Shown: positions 23,601 through 33,194 of the stretch, piece after piece | Layout: each line of letters opens with the position of its first letter | Position numbering within the stretch: the first letter of the stretch is position 1 | Source of the DNA: Amyelois transitella | Taxonomy: Eukaryota > Arthropoda > Insecta > Lepidoptera > Pyralidae | Direction: 5' to 3' | Assembly: GCF_032362555.1 (NCBI RefSeq) | Contig: NC_083527.1 | Coordinates: forward strand, 806,001-870,000 | Length of the DNA stretch: 64,000 nucleotides | Position numbers and translations under genes: made by a program | Notes under the pieces: model-generated | Seen by the model: only the letters and a program-made list of their open reading frames with translations | Databases searched by the model: none | Told to the model about the DNA's origin: nothing

Positions 23601-26600
23601 ACTATGGAATAATAGTTACCTACTTGAGCAAAATACTTTTTTTTTTCAATTAAAAATATATTTATTTGCCAATAGAACCCAGTTTACATTAAACAAACAT
23701 AATTGATGTTTATTGAAGTCTCGTAGTTTAAACGATCCATGCCTACTTGACACAAAACTTGAATAGTAACAACAAGAATGTACGTACATTTACAGAAAAC
23801 ATGGTAAAATTGCAATAACTGTAGTATACCACCAAACGTTTATGGCACCGCACGTACAAATAATATTAAGTTGTTAACGTTATAAAATTGTGCAAACAAA
23901 ACGAGATTATCTTTAATGTGACGCTATCTTTATCTTGGTGTTGCGTAGTTTTCGTTTTTATTGGCACGTGTTGCACGTCCTTGTCCTTGACGGCGTGGGC
24001 AGAGACTGTGACAGATTCTTCTGGATGTTTAAGGATAATTGAACACAAATTATGCCAAATTTCCCTCTCATATCGGCGAGAGTTCACAAAGTTTTTTATC
24101 AATTAGCTAGCGATCTGCCCCGTCTTTGCACGCGTAGCATTTATACATAGAGACCTTTCTCAGAAAATCCTCTTTCCAACATTTAAAACAAAATCCGTCC
24201 ACATCGTTCCGAGATTAGTGCATATACAGGTGACTTTTAATTCAACTGCATAAATTTAACTGTTAAGTGTACTCATCTAAAGGATATTTAAAAACGTTAA
24301 AAGAAAAATATCGGTTCATATTTCAGAAAGTACGAAAAAAAAATAAAAGTATCAAAATCCACGATCCTAAATACGTCATGTCACCCCGGCATTCAGAGGT
24401 CAACGACACAATTCATTCAGATGAGCGATTTCGACAACTCTGTACTTTACTTGATTTTGATACTAGAAAAATCATTTATTTTTCAGACATTTATTTACAT
24501 GTTTAGTTTTAATTTCTTTTTGTAGTATTGGTCTTTAATAAAGCGTTTGACGTAGTTTTTGAGGGTTTTTTAAATGTGAAAATGATGACGTTTAATTTAA
24601 ATAAAAATAGGCTCAAACGGCTTAGAAGCATGGGTATAGTCTATGTTTAAAATGATGCAGTTGTTTTAAATGTCACCCTGTATACAGACAGAGAAAAAAG
24701 CGAGACTTTATAATATGTTGTGATGATTAACGCAAGAGTTCCATCTTCATGTTGATTTGATAACTTATATTATCTAAATATATACAAAAAAAAGATTGAT
24801 ATGTAGCTGGGCGATATTTCAGGCTCGACCGCCACCAAAGGGAAGATCTTCCGCCAGGCTAGGTGTGGTGCCTGGGGAACCGCGCGACAGACGATGTAGT
24901 GTCGGAGGTTATACTTACATTCAGTCAGAAAAGTATCGGGAATGGATTATTTATTTATGGTTCCAAATTCAAATTTTTGTTTTTTTTGTTGTTGTTAGAT
25001 TGGCACAACTGTTTTCCATTTCGGCGCGGAGTTTGAGTTGCATCTGTTGTTTACATTAAATACAGTGCTATTTTTAGTTATATCATATCTAGTGTGTATT
25101 GCTAATTTCATAATGGATAAAAACATCGAACAAAGAGTTTGTCTTAAATTTTGCATTGCCAATGGAATATCGTGTTCGGAGTCACTGAAAATGTTACAGA
25201 AGGCTTACGGTGAATCGACTTTATCAAAAACTCGTGCTTATGAGTGGTACAAAGCGTTCAAAAGCGGTCGAGATGTGATGGAAGATTTGCCTCGCTCTGG
25301 TAGGCCATCAACGTCTGCAACTGAAGTTAACATCGCAAAAGTGAAGGAAATAATGACTGAAAATCCTCATTCAACTTTGAGAGAGATAGCCACCGAACTT
25401 TCTGTATCTCACGAGTCGATCCGTACCATTTTAACTAATAATTTGGGTATGAAACATGTTACCGCTCGGCTAGTCCCAAAAGACCTGAATTTTTTTCAAA
25501 AACTCAATCGCATGAGAGTCGCTGAGGACATGCTAGAACGAGTCAATTCCGACCCAACATTCATGAAACGCATTGTTACTGGTGACGAGACGTGGGTTTA
25601 CGAGTTTGACATGCAAGCAAACTAGTCAACAAGCTTCGGAGTGGCGCCTTCCAACTGAACCGAAACCGAAAAAACCACGCCAAAGTCGTTCAAAAGTCAA
25701 AGTCATGTTGACTGTTTTCTTTGACTATCGCGGTGTTGTGCACTCGGAATTCTTGCCGGAAGGTCAAACGGTAAATAAGGAATATTATTTAAGTGTTATG
25801 CGGCGTTTAAGAGAGCAAATCCGACGAAAAAGGCCAGATTTGTGGAAAGAAAATTCTTGGATTTTGCACCATGATAATGCAAGGTGCACGCACAAGGCCA
25901 TCATTGTGAACGAATTTTTAACCAAACACTCAACAAATACCATCGAGCAACCACCATATTCACCAGATATGGCCCCAGCCGACTTTTTTCTTTTTCCTAA
26001 ACTCAAATTACCACTTCGTGGCACCCGTTTTCAATCGGTAGAAGACATAAAAGAGAATTCGCGGCGAGAACTGACCTCAATTCCGGAAACAGCGTTTAAA
26101 AAATGTTTTGATGATTGGATTATTTGTTGGCGTAAGTGTATCGTTTCTAAAGGAGCATATTTTGAAGGTGATAAAATAAATTTGGATGAATAACAAACAG
26201 TTTGTGTATTATTGATCTTTTCCTGCTACTTTCTTGACAGAGTAGTATGTTCCAATCCATCTTTGTATGCGCGATTTAGATTCTTCGCCGCTATTGGCTG
26301 AGCGCGTCAATATTTTATATACATACATACATATAGTCACGTCTATATCCCTTACGGGGTAGACAGAGCCAATAGTCCTGAAAAGACTGAATGGCCACGT
26401 TCAGCTGCTCGGTTTAATGATGGAATTAAGATCCAAATAGTGACAGGTTGCTAGCCAATCGCCTAAAAAAAGGATCGCAATTTTATAAGCCTATTCCTTA
26501 GTCGCCTTTTACGACATCCATGGGAAAGAGATGGAGTGGTCCTATTCTTTTTTTATTGGTGCCGGGAACCACACGGCAATATTTTACGATGATTGACAAT

Positions 26601-28916
26601 TAGTGCGAAGATCGTGGTATTTGGAAGGATAATCTTTGTCTACCCCTCTGAGCGAAATGCGAGATTTAAATTTAAATGTACCTACGACTAAGTATAGACA
26701 ATTGTAGAAATTATATTTGTTTTCAGAAGAAATAACTGCTGAAGAAGAAAAATTAAAGCCAAGAATTGAAAAGCAGGTGGAAAAGTTTAATCTATGGCAG
26801 TTCTTCAGTAAGTGAGAATTTTCATTTTCTTCATCAGTCTTCCAAACAATAAATAAATAATAAAAATATGATTAGATGGTTATTTTTGACTCTGAAACTG
26901 ATAGATTAGCATAGATTTATTTTAAAAATTGAATACATTGTATCAATTATTGACGTCACAACACTTAAATCTAATTATAACTATTACCGATTTCATAGCG
27001 CATGTGTAGAAGAAGCGGCGGCGGAACAAACTACACCGCAGCACGATGTCCTAGGAATAGCTCGATGTAATGATTTTTTTTGTATTTGTGATATTGCGAC
27101 AGAACTAATTTTTGTTGTCAGAAAAATAGGATTGGTATGAGTTAAATATTATATCACCTCCTAGCTGTACCCACGACTTCGTCCGCGTGGAATAGTTAAT
27201 TTGGGCATCATTGATGTCCTCAAGGATGGCCAAATTAACGGCAATATTAATACCAAATCAATTTTGTTTTGTACAGAGAAATCACGCTCAACTCGTCGAG
27301 CCCTACTCATCACTGTCATCCTCATGACAGCGTCCATCTTCCAAGGTCTGGTGGTAGTCCAGGTGTATGCCGAACCGCTTTTCATCAAGACTGTACCAGA
27401 AATGCCGACAACCGTAGCTACAGTTATTTTCGCCATCATCAATGTGTTAGCCGGATTTTTGGCTGCTTATTTGACAGAGATTTGTGGGCGGAAGGTAAGC
27501 TCTTTATAAATTATGATGTTCTGGTAGTTTTGCGTTTTCTGGTTATGTTTAAGTTTAGGCCTACGTTTACGTAATCACGCATGTTTTCTTAAAAATTCCG
27601 GCTGCATACTACCGAGATCTGTGGGAAGCTCTTCAAATTTTATGATGACTTGGTAGTTTTGCGTTTTGCAATATTAAAAAATAAATTCAAATACAATTTT
27701 AAGTTTTTGTCTGTTTGCAAGATTATACTTATCATACTTCTATATCTATATACTATCATCTTTTTTTGATTGGCCTGGGTCTTGAATGTATATAAGTATT
27801 TATTATAAAATATAGTATCGTTGAGTTAGTATCTCGTAACACAAGTCTACCTACTTCGAGGCTAACTCAATCTGTGTAATTTGTCCCGTGTATATATTTA
27901 TTTATTATTTTATTTCAATTCTTATTTTCGTTCCAGCCACTAATAGTCTACCCGTCCCTCGGCGCGGCGGCGTGCTGTTTGCTCTGTGGCCTGCAACTCT
28001 ACACATCATTCGGTCCCAACTGGCTCATACCACTGTTTATATACGCATTCGCAACGTGCTTCGCTCTGGGAGCCGCCACGGTGCCCTTCGTGTTGTTAGC
28101 TGAAGTTTTCTTACCAGAAGTAAGTACGACTTCCCAAAGGTAACTATAATAGGTATTATGTTAAGTTAAAACGTTTTTATTTATTTATTTTATTTTATTT
28201 ATTTATTTATGCACACAAAATTATTTGTAAATAATTAATCTTTTTTGTATTGGTGCCGTGTGGTTCCCGGCACCAATACCAATGTCTATATCCCTTACGG
28301 GGTAGACAGAGCCAACAGTCTTCAAGATACTGATAGATCACGTTCAGCTTTTTGGCTTGATGATAGAATTGACATTCAAATAGACAAATACCCAACACAA
28401 TATTGAATTTTTAAAAAAACCGGTTGTCTGTCAAGGCGGTTTTCTGACGATAGTTAAACGTGACAACGATTACAACAACAAGAAGGCCGATTGTGCCTCT
28501 TTGTCGCTCGTTCCGCGCTCTCGCTTGCACTTCAAGCCTTACTTACATGGAACGCTTCAGAGCGAAGTAACGCCTCATGAGTCATCTTTTTTCGTGCTAG
28601 CAGCCGGCTCAATCGAATTACCTATAAGTCGTAAAAAAACTTAATGGTGTAACACTGACTTAATTTACCATTCCAGGTGAAAAGTTACATGACGATGATG
28701 ATAGTGGAATGGACTTGGCTTTGCAACTTCCTGATCCTGATCGTATTCGACCCGCTCATGAACGCCATCGGACTGGGGCCGGTATTCTTCATATTCTCCA
28801 TCACCTGCTTCGTCACAGCTGTCTTCAGCATCTTCTTCGTCCCTGAAACTAAGGGCCTGCCTTTGGACGAAATACAAAGGTTGTTGGTACCGAAGAAGCA
28901 TAGAATTAATGTTTAG
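20690..28916 (+). CDS. MFS sugar transporter B (Tret1-like)
   Basis: Eight exons, 20690-20726, 21309-21538, 22044-22364, 23202-23304, 26727-26807, 27277-27494, 27937-28119 and 28677-28916, give 470 residues. It begins MGVLFQIIGSAIV, with almost no cytosolic N-tail, then GIMFAWPSSTTLLF in TM1. Landmarks are DKLGRKNSS after TM2, YVGEFCQESIRG after TM4, ESPVFLLMKGSEK before a charged central loop (GEEITAEEEKLKPRIEKQVEKF), EICGRK between TM8 and TM9, and PETKGLPLDEIQRLL after TM12. The function as a plasma-membrane sugar carrier is a family inference. Exon pattern matches transporter C (230, 321, about 105, about 85, about 220, 183, about 243 nt); the central loop is split by an intron that A, D and E lack. 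Intron 4 (3.4 kb) holds a MITE and a mariner. Confidence 0.9.
21840..22015 (+). repeat. Interspersed repeat fragment in transporter B intron 2
   Basis: The run CTTCGCACGGGTAGC ... GAAATCGGTCCAGC ... ACAAACAGACAGACAGAC resembles the 3' parts of common lepidopteran interspersed repeats. Class cannot be settled from one copy. Confidence 0.4.
22432..22676 (+). mobile_element. S1 SINE-like element
   Basis: S1 copy in transporter B intron 3 with the hairpin head mostly kept and a tail mutated from ATGT to ATGA repeats. Confidence 0.7.
22685..22790 (+). repeat. Dispersed repeat shared with 24815-24917
   Basis: GGAAGATCTTCCGCCAGGCT and GGGGAACCGCGCGACA occur here and at 24839-24893 in the same order and orientation. 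An unnamed repeat with two copies in one gene; the second copy was the landing site of the mariner. Confidence 0.7.
22910..23100 (+). mobile_element. LINE L1 3' end fragment
   Basis: Encodes part of the conserved L1 C-terminus (RTYLDQIKDVLVKGQVKST-like, then VMNVDEAKEVCRDRGKWK) with substitutions. It ends in the ATGTATGT tail in transporter B intron 3. 5' truncated. Confidence 0.75.
23324..23580 (-). mobile_element. S1 SINE-like element
   Basis: Diverged S1 copy whose tail starts about 20 bp after the transporter B exon 4 donor. Confidence 0.7.
24225..24682 (+). mobile_element. TA-flanked MITE with TACAGGGTGAC termini
   Basis: A 458-bp element with inverted ends: TACAGGTGACTTTTAATTCA at the left, and the reverse complement of the right end reads TACAGGGTGACATTTAAAAC. 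TA flanks both sides (24223-24224 and 24683-24684), as for Tc1/mariner-type insertions. No long open frame of known type. A second copy, inverted and split by a Helitron, is at 38625-40625. Confidence 0.8.
24918..26245 (+). mobile_element. mariner transposon, 1.33 kb
   Basis: Imperfect terminal inverted repeats of about 28 bp start CATTCAGTCAGAAAAGTATC on the left; the reverse complement of the right end reads CTACTCTGTCAAGAAAGTAG. TA dinucleotides flank the element (24916-24917 and 26246-26247). Size and ends fit a full-length mariner. It landed in a dispersed repeat within transporter B intron 4. Confidence 0.88.
25113..26193 (+). pseudogene. mariner transposase, broken by one 4-bp duplication
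   Basis: The frame from MDKNIEQRVCLKF carries the N-terminal helix-turn-helix region (RAYEWYKAFKSGR, RSGRPSTS, HSTLREIATELSVS) and the first catalytic block TGDETWVYEF, then stops at 25623. The second part continues in another frame with SEWRLP, the HHDNARCT block, PPYSPDMAPADFFLFPKLK and the C-terminal YFEGDKINLDE. The switch is explained by a tandem GCAA repeat at 25613-25620. Apart from this lesion I see no other stop or shift, so inactivation looks recent. Confidence 0.88.
26318..26576 (-). mobile_element. S1 SINE-like element with 10-bp target duplication
   Basis: Full-length S1 immediately downstream of the mariner in transporter B intron 4. Perfect direct repeats CAATATTTTA lie at 26308-26317 and 26577-26586. 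Confidence 0.88.
27161..27200 (-). mobile_element. Helitron 3' terminus remnant
   Basis: CTAGCTGTACCCACGACTTC followed by GTCCGCGTGG is the reversed hairpin-plus-CTAG end seen in the other Helitron-like elements. It sits 77 bp before transporter B exon 6. Confidence 0.5.
27767..27912 (+). mobile_element. S2 tRNA-type SINE, 5' truncated
   Basis: Body and AT-rich tail of S2 (GGCCTGGGTCTTG ... GTTAGTATCTCGTAACACAA ... TTTGTCCCGT) without the tRNA head. It ends about 25 bp before transporter B exon 7, so its tail may supply part of the pyrimidine tract. Confidence 0.8.
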
Positions 28917-29134
28917 AAGTGAATTTTGTGGGGTTGCCAGTGCGATTTTAGCGCTATGTATGTGTGCGAATTTAGCGCCACGTATAAAAGAATACAGGTT
29001 TTTCGATAATCCCATGAGGACTATAGCTTTTACTGGGATGAATAGTAACCCTATGTTATTGTTCAGACTCATAATCTTATATATATATAAGCAATTTCAA
29101 GAAGATTGGTTGAGAAGATAACGCGCGAAGATTC

Positions 29135-29140
29135 AATAAA
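29135..29140 (+). promoter_or_regulatory. Polyadenylation signal AATAAA (transporter B)
   Basis: AATAAA about 220 bp after the stop codon of transporter B. Confidence 0.5.
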
Positions 29141-29280
29141 CAAACACATTTTCTTTCGCTTTCATGATATTAGTTGAGATCGGAATTCTTAATGTCTATT
29201 TAAATGTTTATGTAACTGTTCTTCAGACACGTAAAACATTTAATGATTGTATGTATAATATTATTTTCATAAGATGTATA

Positions 29281-29446
29281 ACATACATATAGTGACGTCT
29301 ACATCCCTTGCGGGGTAGAAGTAGTAATCTATTTGAATCTCAATTCCATCATCAAGCCAAGAAGGTGAACGTGGCCTTGCAGTCTTTTCGAGACTGTTGG
29401 CTTTGTCTACCCTCGCAAGGGATATAGACGTGATTATATGTATGTA
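29281..29446. mobile_element. S1 composite: opposed fragments
   Basis: Begins with a minus-orientation S1 tail (ACATACATATAGTGACGTC ... GCGGGGTAGA) and switches at about 29327 to the plus-orientation 3' half, ending ATATGTATGTA. The two halves are inverted relative to each other, as in a foldback recombinant. Confidence 0.75.
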
Positions 29447-29651
29447 CTAGAGGCCGCCCGCGACTTCGTTCGCATGGAAACCCTATCAATCCCGCGGGAA
29501 CTCTGGGATAAAAAGTAGCCTATGTGTTATTCTGGGTCTTCAGCTACCTACATACCAAATTTCATGGTAATCGGTTCAGTAGTTTTTGCGTGAAAGAGTA
29601 ACAAACATCCATACATCCATACAAACTTTCGCCTTTATAATAGTAGTAGGA
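29447..29651 (-). mobile_element. Helitron-like element, 205 bp, in the tail of S1
   Basis: Read on the minus strand it begins TCCTACTACTATTATAAAGG and ends with the GCGAACGAAGTCGCGGGC hairpin region and CTAG. The flanks are A and T, the Helitron target. It is inserted right after the ATGTA run of the S1 composite, so it is younger than that copy. Confidence 0.75.
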
Positions 29652-29937
29652 TAAAAATGCTAGATTGTAATAAATTTAAGAGGCTAAGGACACATCACAA
29701 TAACAAAGATATTAACTTCGTTGAACTATTCTATAGGGGTATATATTTTAAGGGACGAAACTCATTATTCATTACAACAGAATTATGTCTTATACTTTAA
29801 TAAGTTAAAATAATAAAAAAGAAAGTCACGGCTATTTTAATTTTTTTTATTCTTAGCAGATGTACTTGCTTTTTCCTAAATTCCTATAATAAAATCTGGA
29901 CGTCAGAAAAAAAAAATATGAGGAAATTCATAAGAGC

Positions 29938-29995
29938 AAATTTATAAGAAAAATTATAACATTCTTACGAATGCTATAATTTTTCTTATAAATTT
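29938..29995. repeat. 27-bp-arm hairpin
   Basis: Arms 29938-29964 and 29969-29995 are reverse complements at 26 of 27 positions with a 4-base loop. AT-rich cruciform-forming repeat in the B-C spacer. Confidence 0.85.
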
Positions 29996-30010
29996 TCTAG
30001 ATCTATTCCC

Positions 30011-30270
30011 GTGTGGTTCCCGGCACCAATAGAAAAAATAATAGGACCACTCCATCTCTTTCCCGTGGATGTCGTAAAAGGTGACTAAGGGATATGCTTA
30101 TAAACTTGGGGTTCTTTTAGGCGACAGGCTAGCAACCTGTCACTATTTGAATCTCAATTCTATCATTAAGCCAAACAGCTGAACGTGGCCTATCCGTATT
30201 TTTGAGGGTCTTTTTTCCGCAAGGGATATGGACGTGATTATATGTACCTATGTATGTATGATCTTTTAAA
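30011..30270 (+). mobile_element. S1 SINE-like element
   Basis: S1 copy with hairpin head and ATGTATG tail. It has a small deletion (TTTGAGGGTCTTTTTTCCGC) where GACTGTTGGCTCTGTCTACC is normal. Confidence 0.75.
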
Positions 30271-30317
30271 AATAATGCCAATGGTTTTATTTTGAAAAAA
30301 TTTTTTTTTAACATAAC

Positions 30318-30382
30318 TTGCAAATGTCATTCTTCATTCACCTCGAATGTGAATGGAATGGAATGACATTTGAAATTTGCAG
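30318..30382. repeat. Imperfect ~65-bp hairpin
   Basis: TTGCAAATGTCATTC and, after a short loop, GAATGACATTTGAAATTTGCA form an imperfect stem with bulges. The size is compatible with a pre-miRNA-like fold but also with a foldback repeat; nothing here favours either. Confidence 0.6.
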
Positions 30383-30685
30383 GATATTGTGTATGACAAT
30401 ACATTGCTAAAACAGTGATCTATTTAATTGTCTAATTTTGTAAAATCATCACATCTTAAGAAGTAAGAGTAATAACTGTAAAACTGAACATTGAAAGAAC
30501 AATGTGGAATCTTTATAGAAATATAAGGAAACTTTAAAATTGATTTGAACAAAATGGATCACGTCTGTATGAGACATGGGACAATTTCGATAAAAATTGA
30601 ATGACAACGAAAACTTTAGTTAGCGAGTCGGACTCGAGCAGACTCCGTCTCGCACTTAAGTTTTAATTCCTTTTTTTATATATAT

Positions 30686-30924
30686 TTATAGTTATACGGG
30701 ACAAATTACACAGATTGAATTAGCCTCGAAGTAAGTTCGAGATTTGTGTTACGAGATACTAACTCAACGATACTATATTTTATAATAAATACTTAGATAG
30801 ATAAACATCCAAGACCCAGACTAATCGGAGAAAGTTCGTTTCTCATCATGTCCTGACCGGGATTCAAACCCGGGACATCCGATGTCACAAGCAAGCGTAT
30901 TACCGCTGCGTCACAGAGGCCGGC
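30686..30924 (-). mobile_element. S2 tRNA-derived SINE
   Basis: Full S2 on the minus strand: tRNA-like head with box A (GCGCAGCGGTA-like) and box B (GTTTGAATCCCGG), a body containing GTTAGTATCTCGTAACACAA, and an AT-rich tail. Confidence 0.85.
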
Positions 30925-31114
30925 TTTGAATTTACCTGACATACATATATACCTTACCTATTGGAAGACATTGATATCCTACTTTAGAAGGAAACTATTG
31001 TCAAGCCGAGGTGAAATTAACCTGACTTCTTGTGAAATACAGACAATATGTTTATAGTCGATCCCCTCGTGACATTACCCAACTACAACTAAATTCTTTC
31101 TTCTACTGATTATA

Positions 31115-31378
31115 TGCCGTGTGGTTCCCGGCACCAATACAAAAAAGAATAGGACCACTCCATCTCTTTCCCATGGATGTCGTAAAAGCCGATTAAGGGG
31201 TAGGCTTATAAACTTGGGATTCTTCTTTTAGGCGATGTGCTAGCAACCTGTCACTATTTGAATCTCAATCCTATCTTAAAGCCAAACAGCTGAACGTGGC
31301 CTATCAGTCTTTAAAAGGCTGTAGGCTCTGTCTACCCCGCAAGGGATATAGACGTGATTATATGTATGTATATGTACT
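31115..31378 (+). mobile_element. S1 SINE-like element
   Basis: Full-length, little-diverged S1 with GTGTGGTTCCCGGCACC head and ATGTATGTATATGTA tail. Confidence 0.8.
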
Positions 31379-32306
31379 GATTATATCATAAACATAAAAT
31401 GATGTAGCACCATATATTAGGAAACTTAAATTGCAGATAAATATAGTTTTACTTTTAGCTCTGTTTGTTTTCTCTGGTCAAGCGCGTGCCGCCTTTTAGA
31501 TTATGGTTCTAGAGATCATATGTACCGCTTCTGCACTGACGCCTTGGAAGCGGCAGTAAACTTAGTTTTAAGTAATTTATTTGACGTCAACCAATGTTAT
31601 GAAACCAAAAGATTTGACAATTATTAAGCGATATGAAGTATCCTATAATAATGAATAAAAATTTTGAATTTGAATATGCCCTGCACCTTATTTGTTCGAA
31701 TTGACGTTTGTTATTTTGAAATTTCTAAAATTAAATACTTTTAAGAAATCCGCATGTAAAAAATCGGAAAATAAATTTGTATAATGCTAACTTTTTCCAG
31801 GGTAAAGAAATTTATGTGTTTTTTGTCTCTGAAAAGGTCATTATGAGATGATTCTTAAAAAAATTATCGGCCTCTGTGTCGCAGCGGTAGCACGCTTGTC
31901 AGTGTCGCCGGAGGTGTATATTGATCAAATATAGTGTCAGGTTGCAAGCCTATCGCCTGTTACTTTATTATAAGTAGAGGCAAAGCAAAACCTTGTACTT
32001 ACTTGTCTGAATTCGGGTAATAACACATGATCGTGACGTCATCTGCTGGGGATGGATATTTGTTTATACTGAGAAGCAAAAAAATAGTTAACTGTAGTAA
32101 GTTTCGATAAAAGGTTTTATATTTTGTACTTATGAGGACCCTAATATAATGAGATAAGATTATCTAAATGAACTGCCCAAATCTAGCTTTTTGCTAATCA
32201 TCTGTAAGGGTTTGGTCACATGGATTAATAATTTAAAATGTATTAATAATTAAGAAATTTAAACAAATATGAATTAACTACCAACTATTAAATATTAAAT
32301 CAATCT

Positions 32307-32559
32307 CGTGCCATCTGGTTCCCGGCATTTTGGAATAGGACCACTCCATATCGTTGCCATGTATGTCGTAAAGGCCAACTAAGGGTAAAGTTAATAAACT
32401 TCGGATTCTTTTTGTAGGCGACGGGTGAACATCCTGTCACTATTTCAATATCAATTCCATTGTGAAGCCATACAGCTGAACGTGGTCTTCAGGCCTTAAA
32501 TATATATAAGTATATATCTATACTTATCTATACTTATATATATTTAAGGCCTGAAGACC
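32307..32559 (+). repeat. Diverged S1 ending in a 29-bp-arm foldback
   Basis: An S1 copy (head TGCCATCTGGTTCCCGGC) ends at GTGGTCTTCAGGCC, and that end is copied in inverse. Arms 32484-32512 and 32531-32559 are perfect 29-bp reverse complements with an 18-bp loop. Confidence 0.85.
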
Positions 32560-32989
32560 TAGATATATATATATAGTTACTACCTATATAGCATAAATCG
32601 TGATATTTTTTAGTTTATTTATAACATTATATTTTTTTATCTACCTGACTTAGTTATACATTTTTCGCGGATATCGTAGAAGCTGAATAAGGGGAATTAA
32701 CACTTTCACCCAGCGCAACAGCCATGATTAACTTTGGTATTTATTCTAAGGAACAACAAAATGATGATGGCGATCCTAATCAGAAACCTATTATCTGAAC
32801 ATTATCAACTGGAGCATTAATTCATTCAAATAGTTGTTAATGTGTCTCTCCCTTATCTACGTCTAAAACATACCTCCACTCGAATTATCACAAATCCTTT
32901 GATTTCATGTTTGCCTAGTATATGATAGTGACAATTCATAATTGTGATCGTATAGCGGAAACTGATTTTCTCAAAACTATTCTTGTTCT

Positions 32990-33194
32990 GGTGATGGAAC
33001 CTACTTAGTGCTGAAAGGAAATTTGAAAAATAAAAATGAAGGGATTATTAATTCAATTAATAGCTACGTTAATATGTAAGTTAGCGGCTTAAATAATAAA
33101 TTTTACAAAATTACTTTTGGGGCTTGCTCAAGCCGTGTGATTTGTTTGTGATGAGACCTACTTAGTAAGGAATTAGTAAAATAAAAATGAAGGG
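32990..33194 (+). repeat. Tandem duplicate of the transporter C start region
   Basis: GTGATGGAACCTACTTAGT ... AAATAAAAATGAAGGG (32990-33044) recurs as GTGATGAGACCTACTTAGT ... AAATAAAAATGAAGGG (about 33148-33194). The second copy also has an ATGAAGGG start but runs into codons unlike the transporter, without an obvious donor. Only the first continues as MKGLLIQLIATLI with a GTAAGT donor. Confidence 0.75.

Larger units (their letters stand above)
28917..33035. other. Spacer between transporters B and C
   Basis: No gene seen in 4.1 kb. Content: 3' UTR of B with AATAAA at 29135, an S1 composite (29281-29446) interrupted by a Helitron (29447-29651), two hairpins (29938-29995, 30318-30382), S1 copies at 30011, 31115 and 32307, S2 at 30686, a tRNA-SINE head at 31866-31915, a LINE-tail-like repeat at about 31520-31680, and the presumed promoter of C. 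Confidence 0.6.

Noticed and set aside
24267-24506. 79-residue open frame in the TACAGGG MITE
   Set aside because: No recognisable domain, and the second MITE copy does not preserve it. Treated as chance.
28430-28620. Possible MITE (GGTTGTCTGTCAAGGCGG...)
   Set aside because: Looks like a known style of lepidopteran repeat, but I could not define both ends or a second copy in the window.
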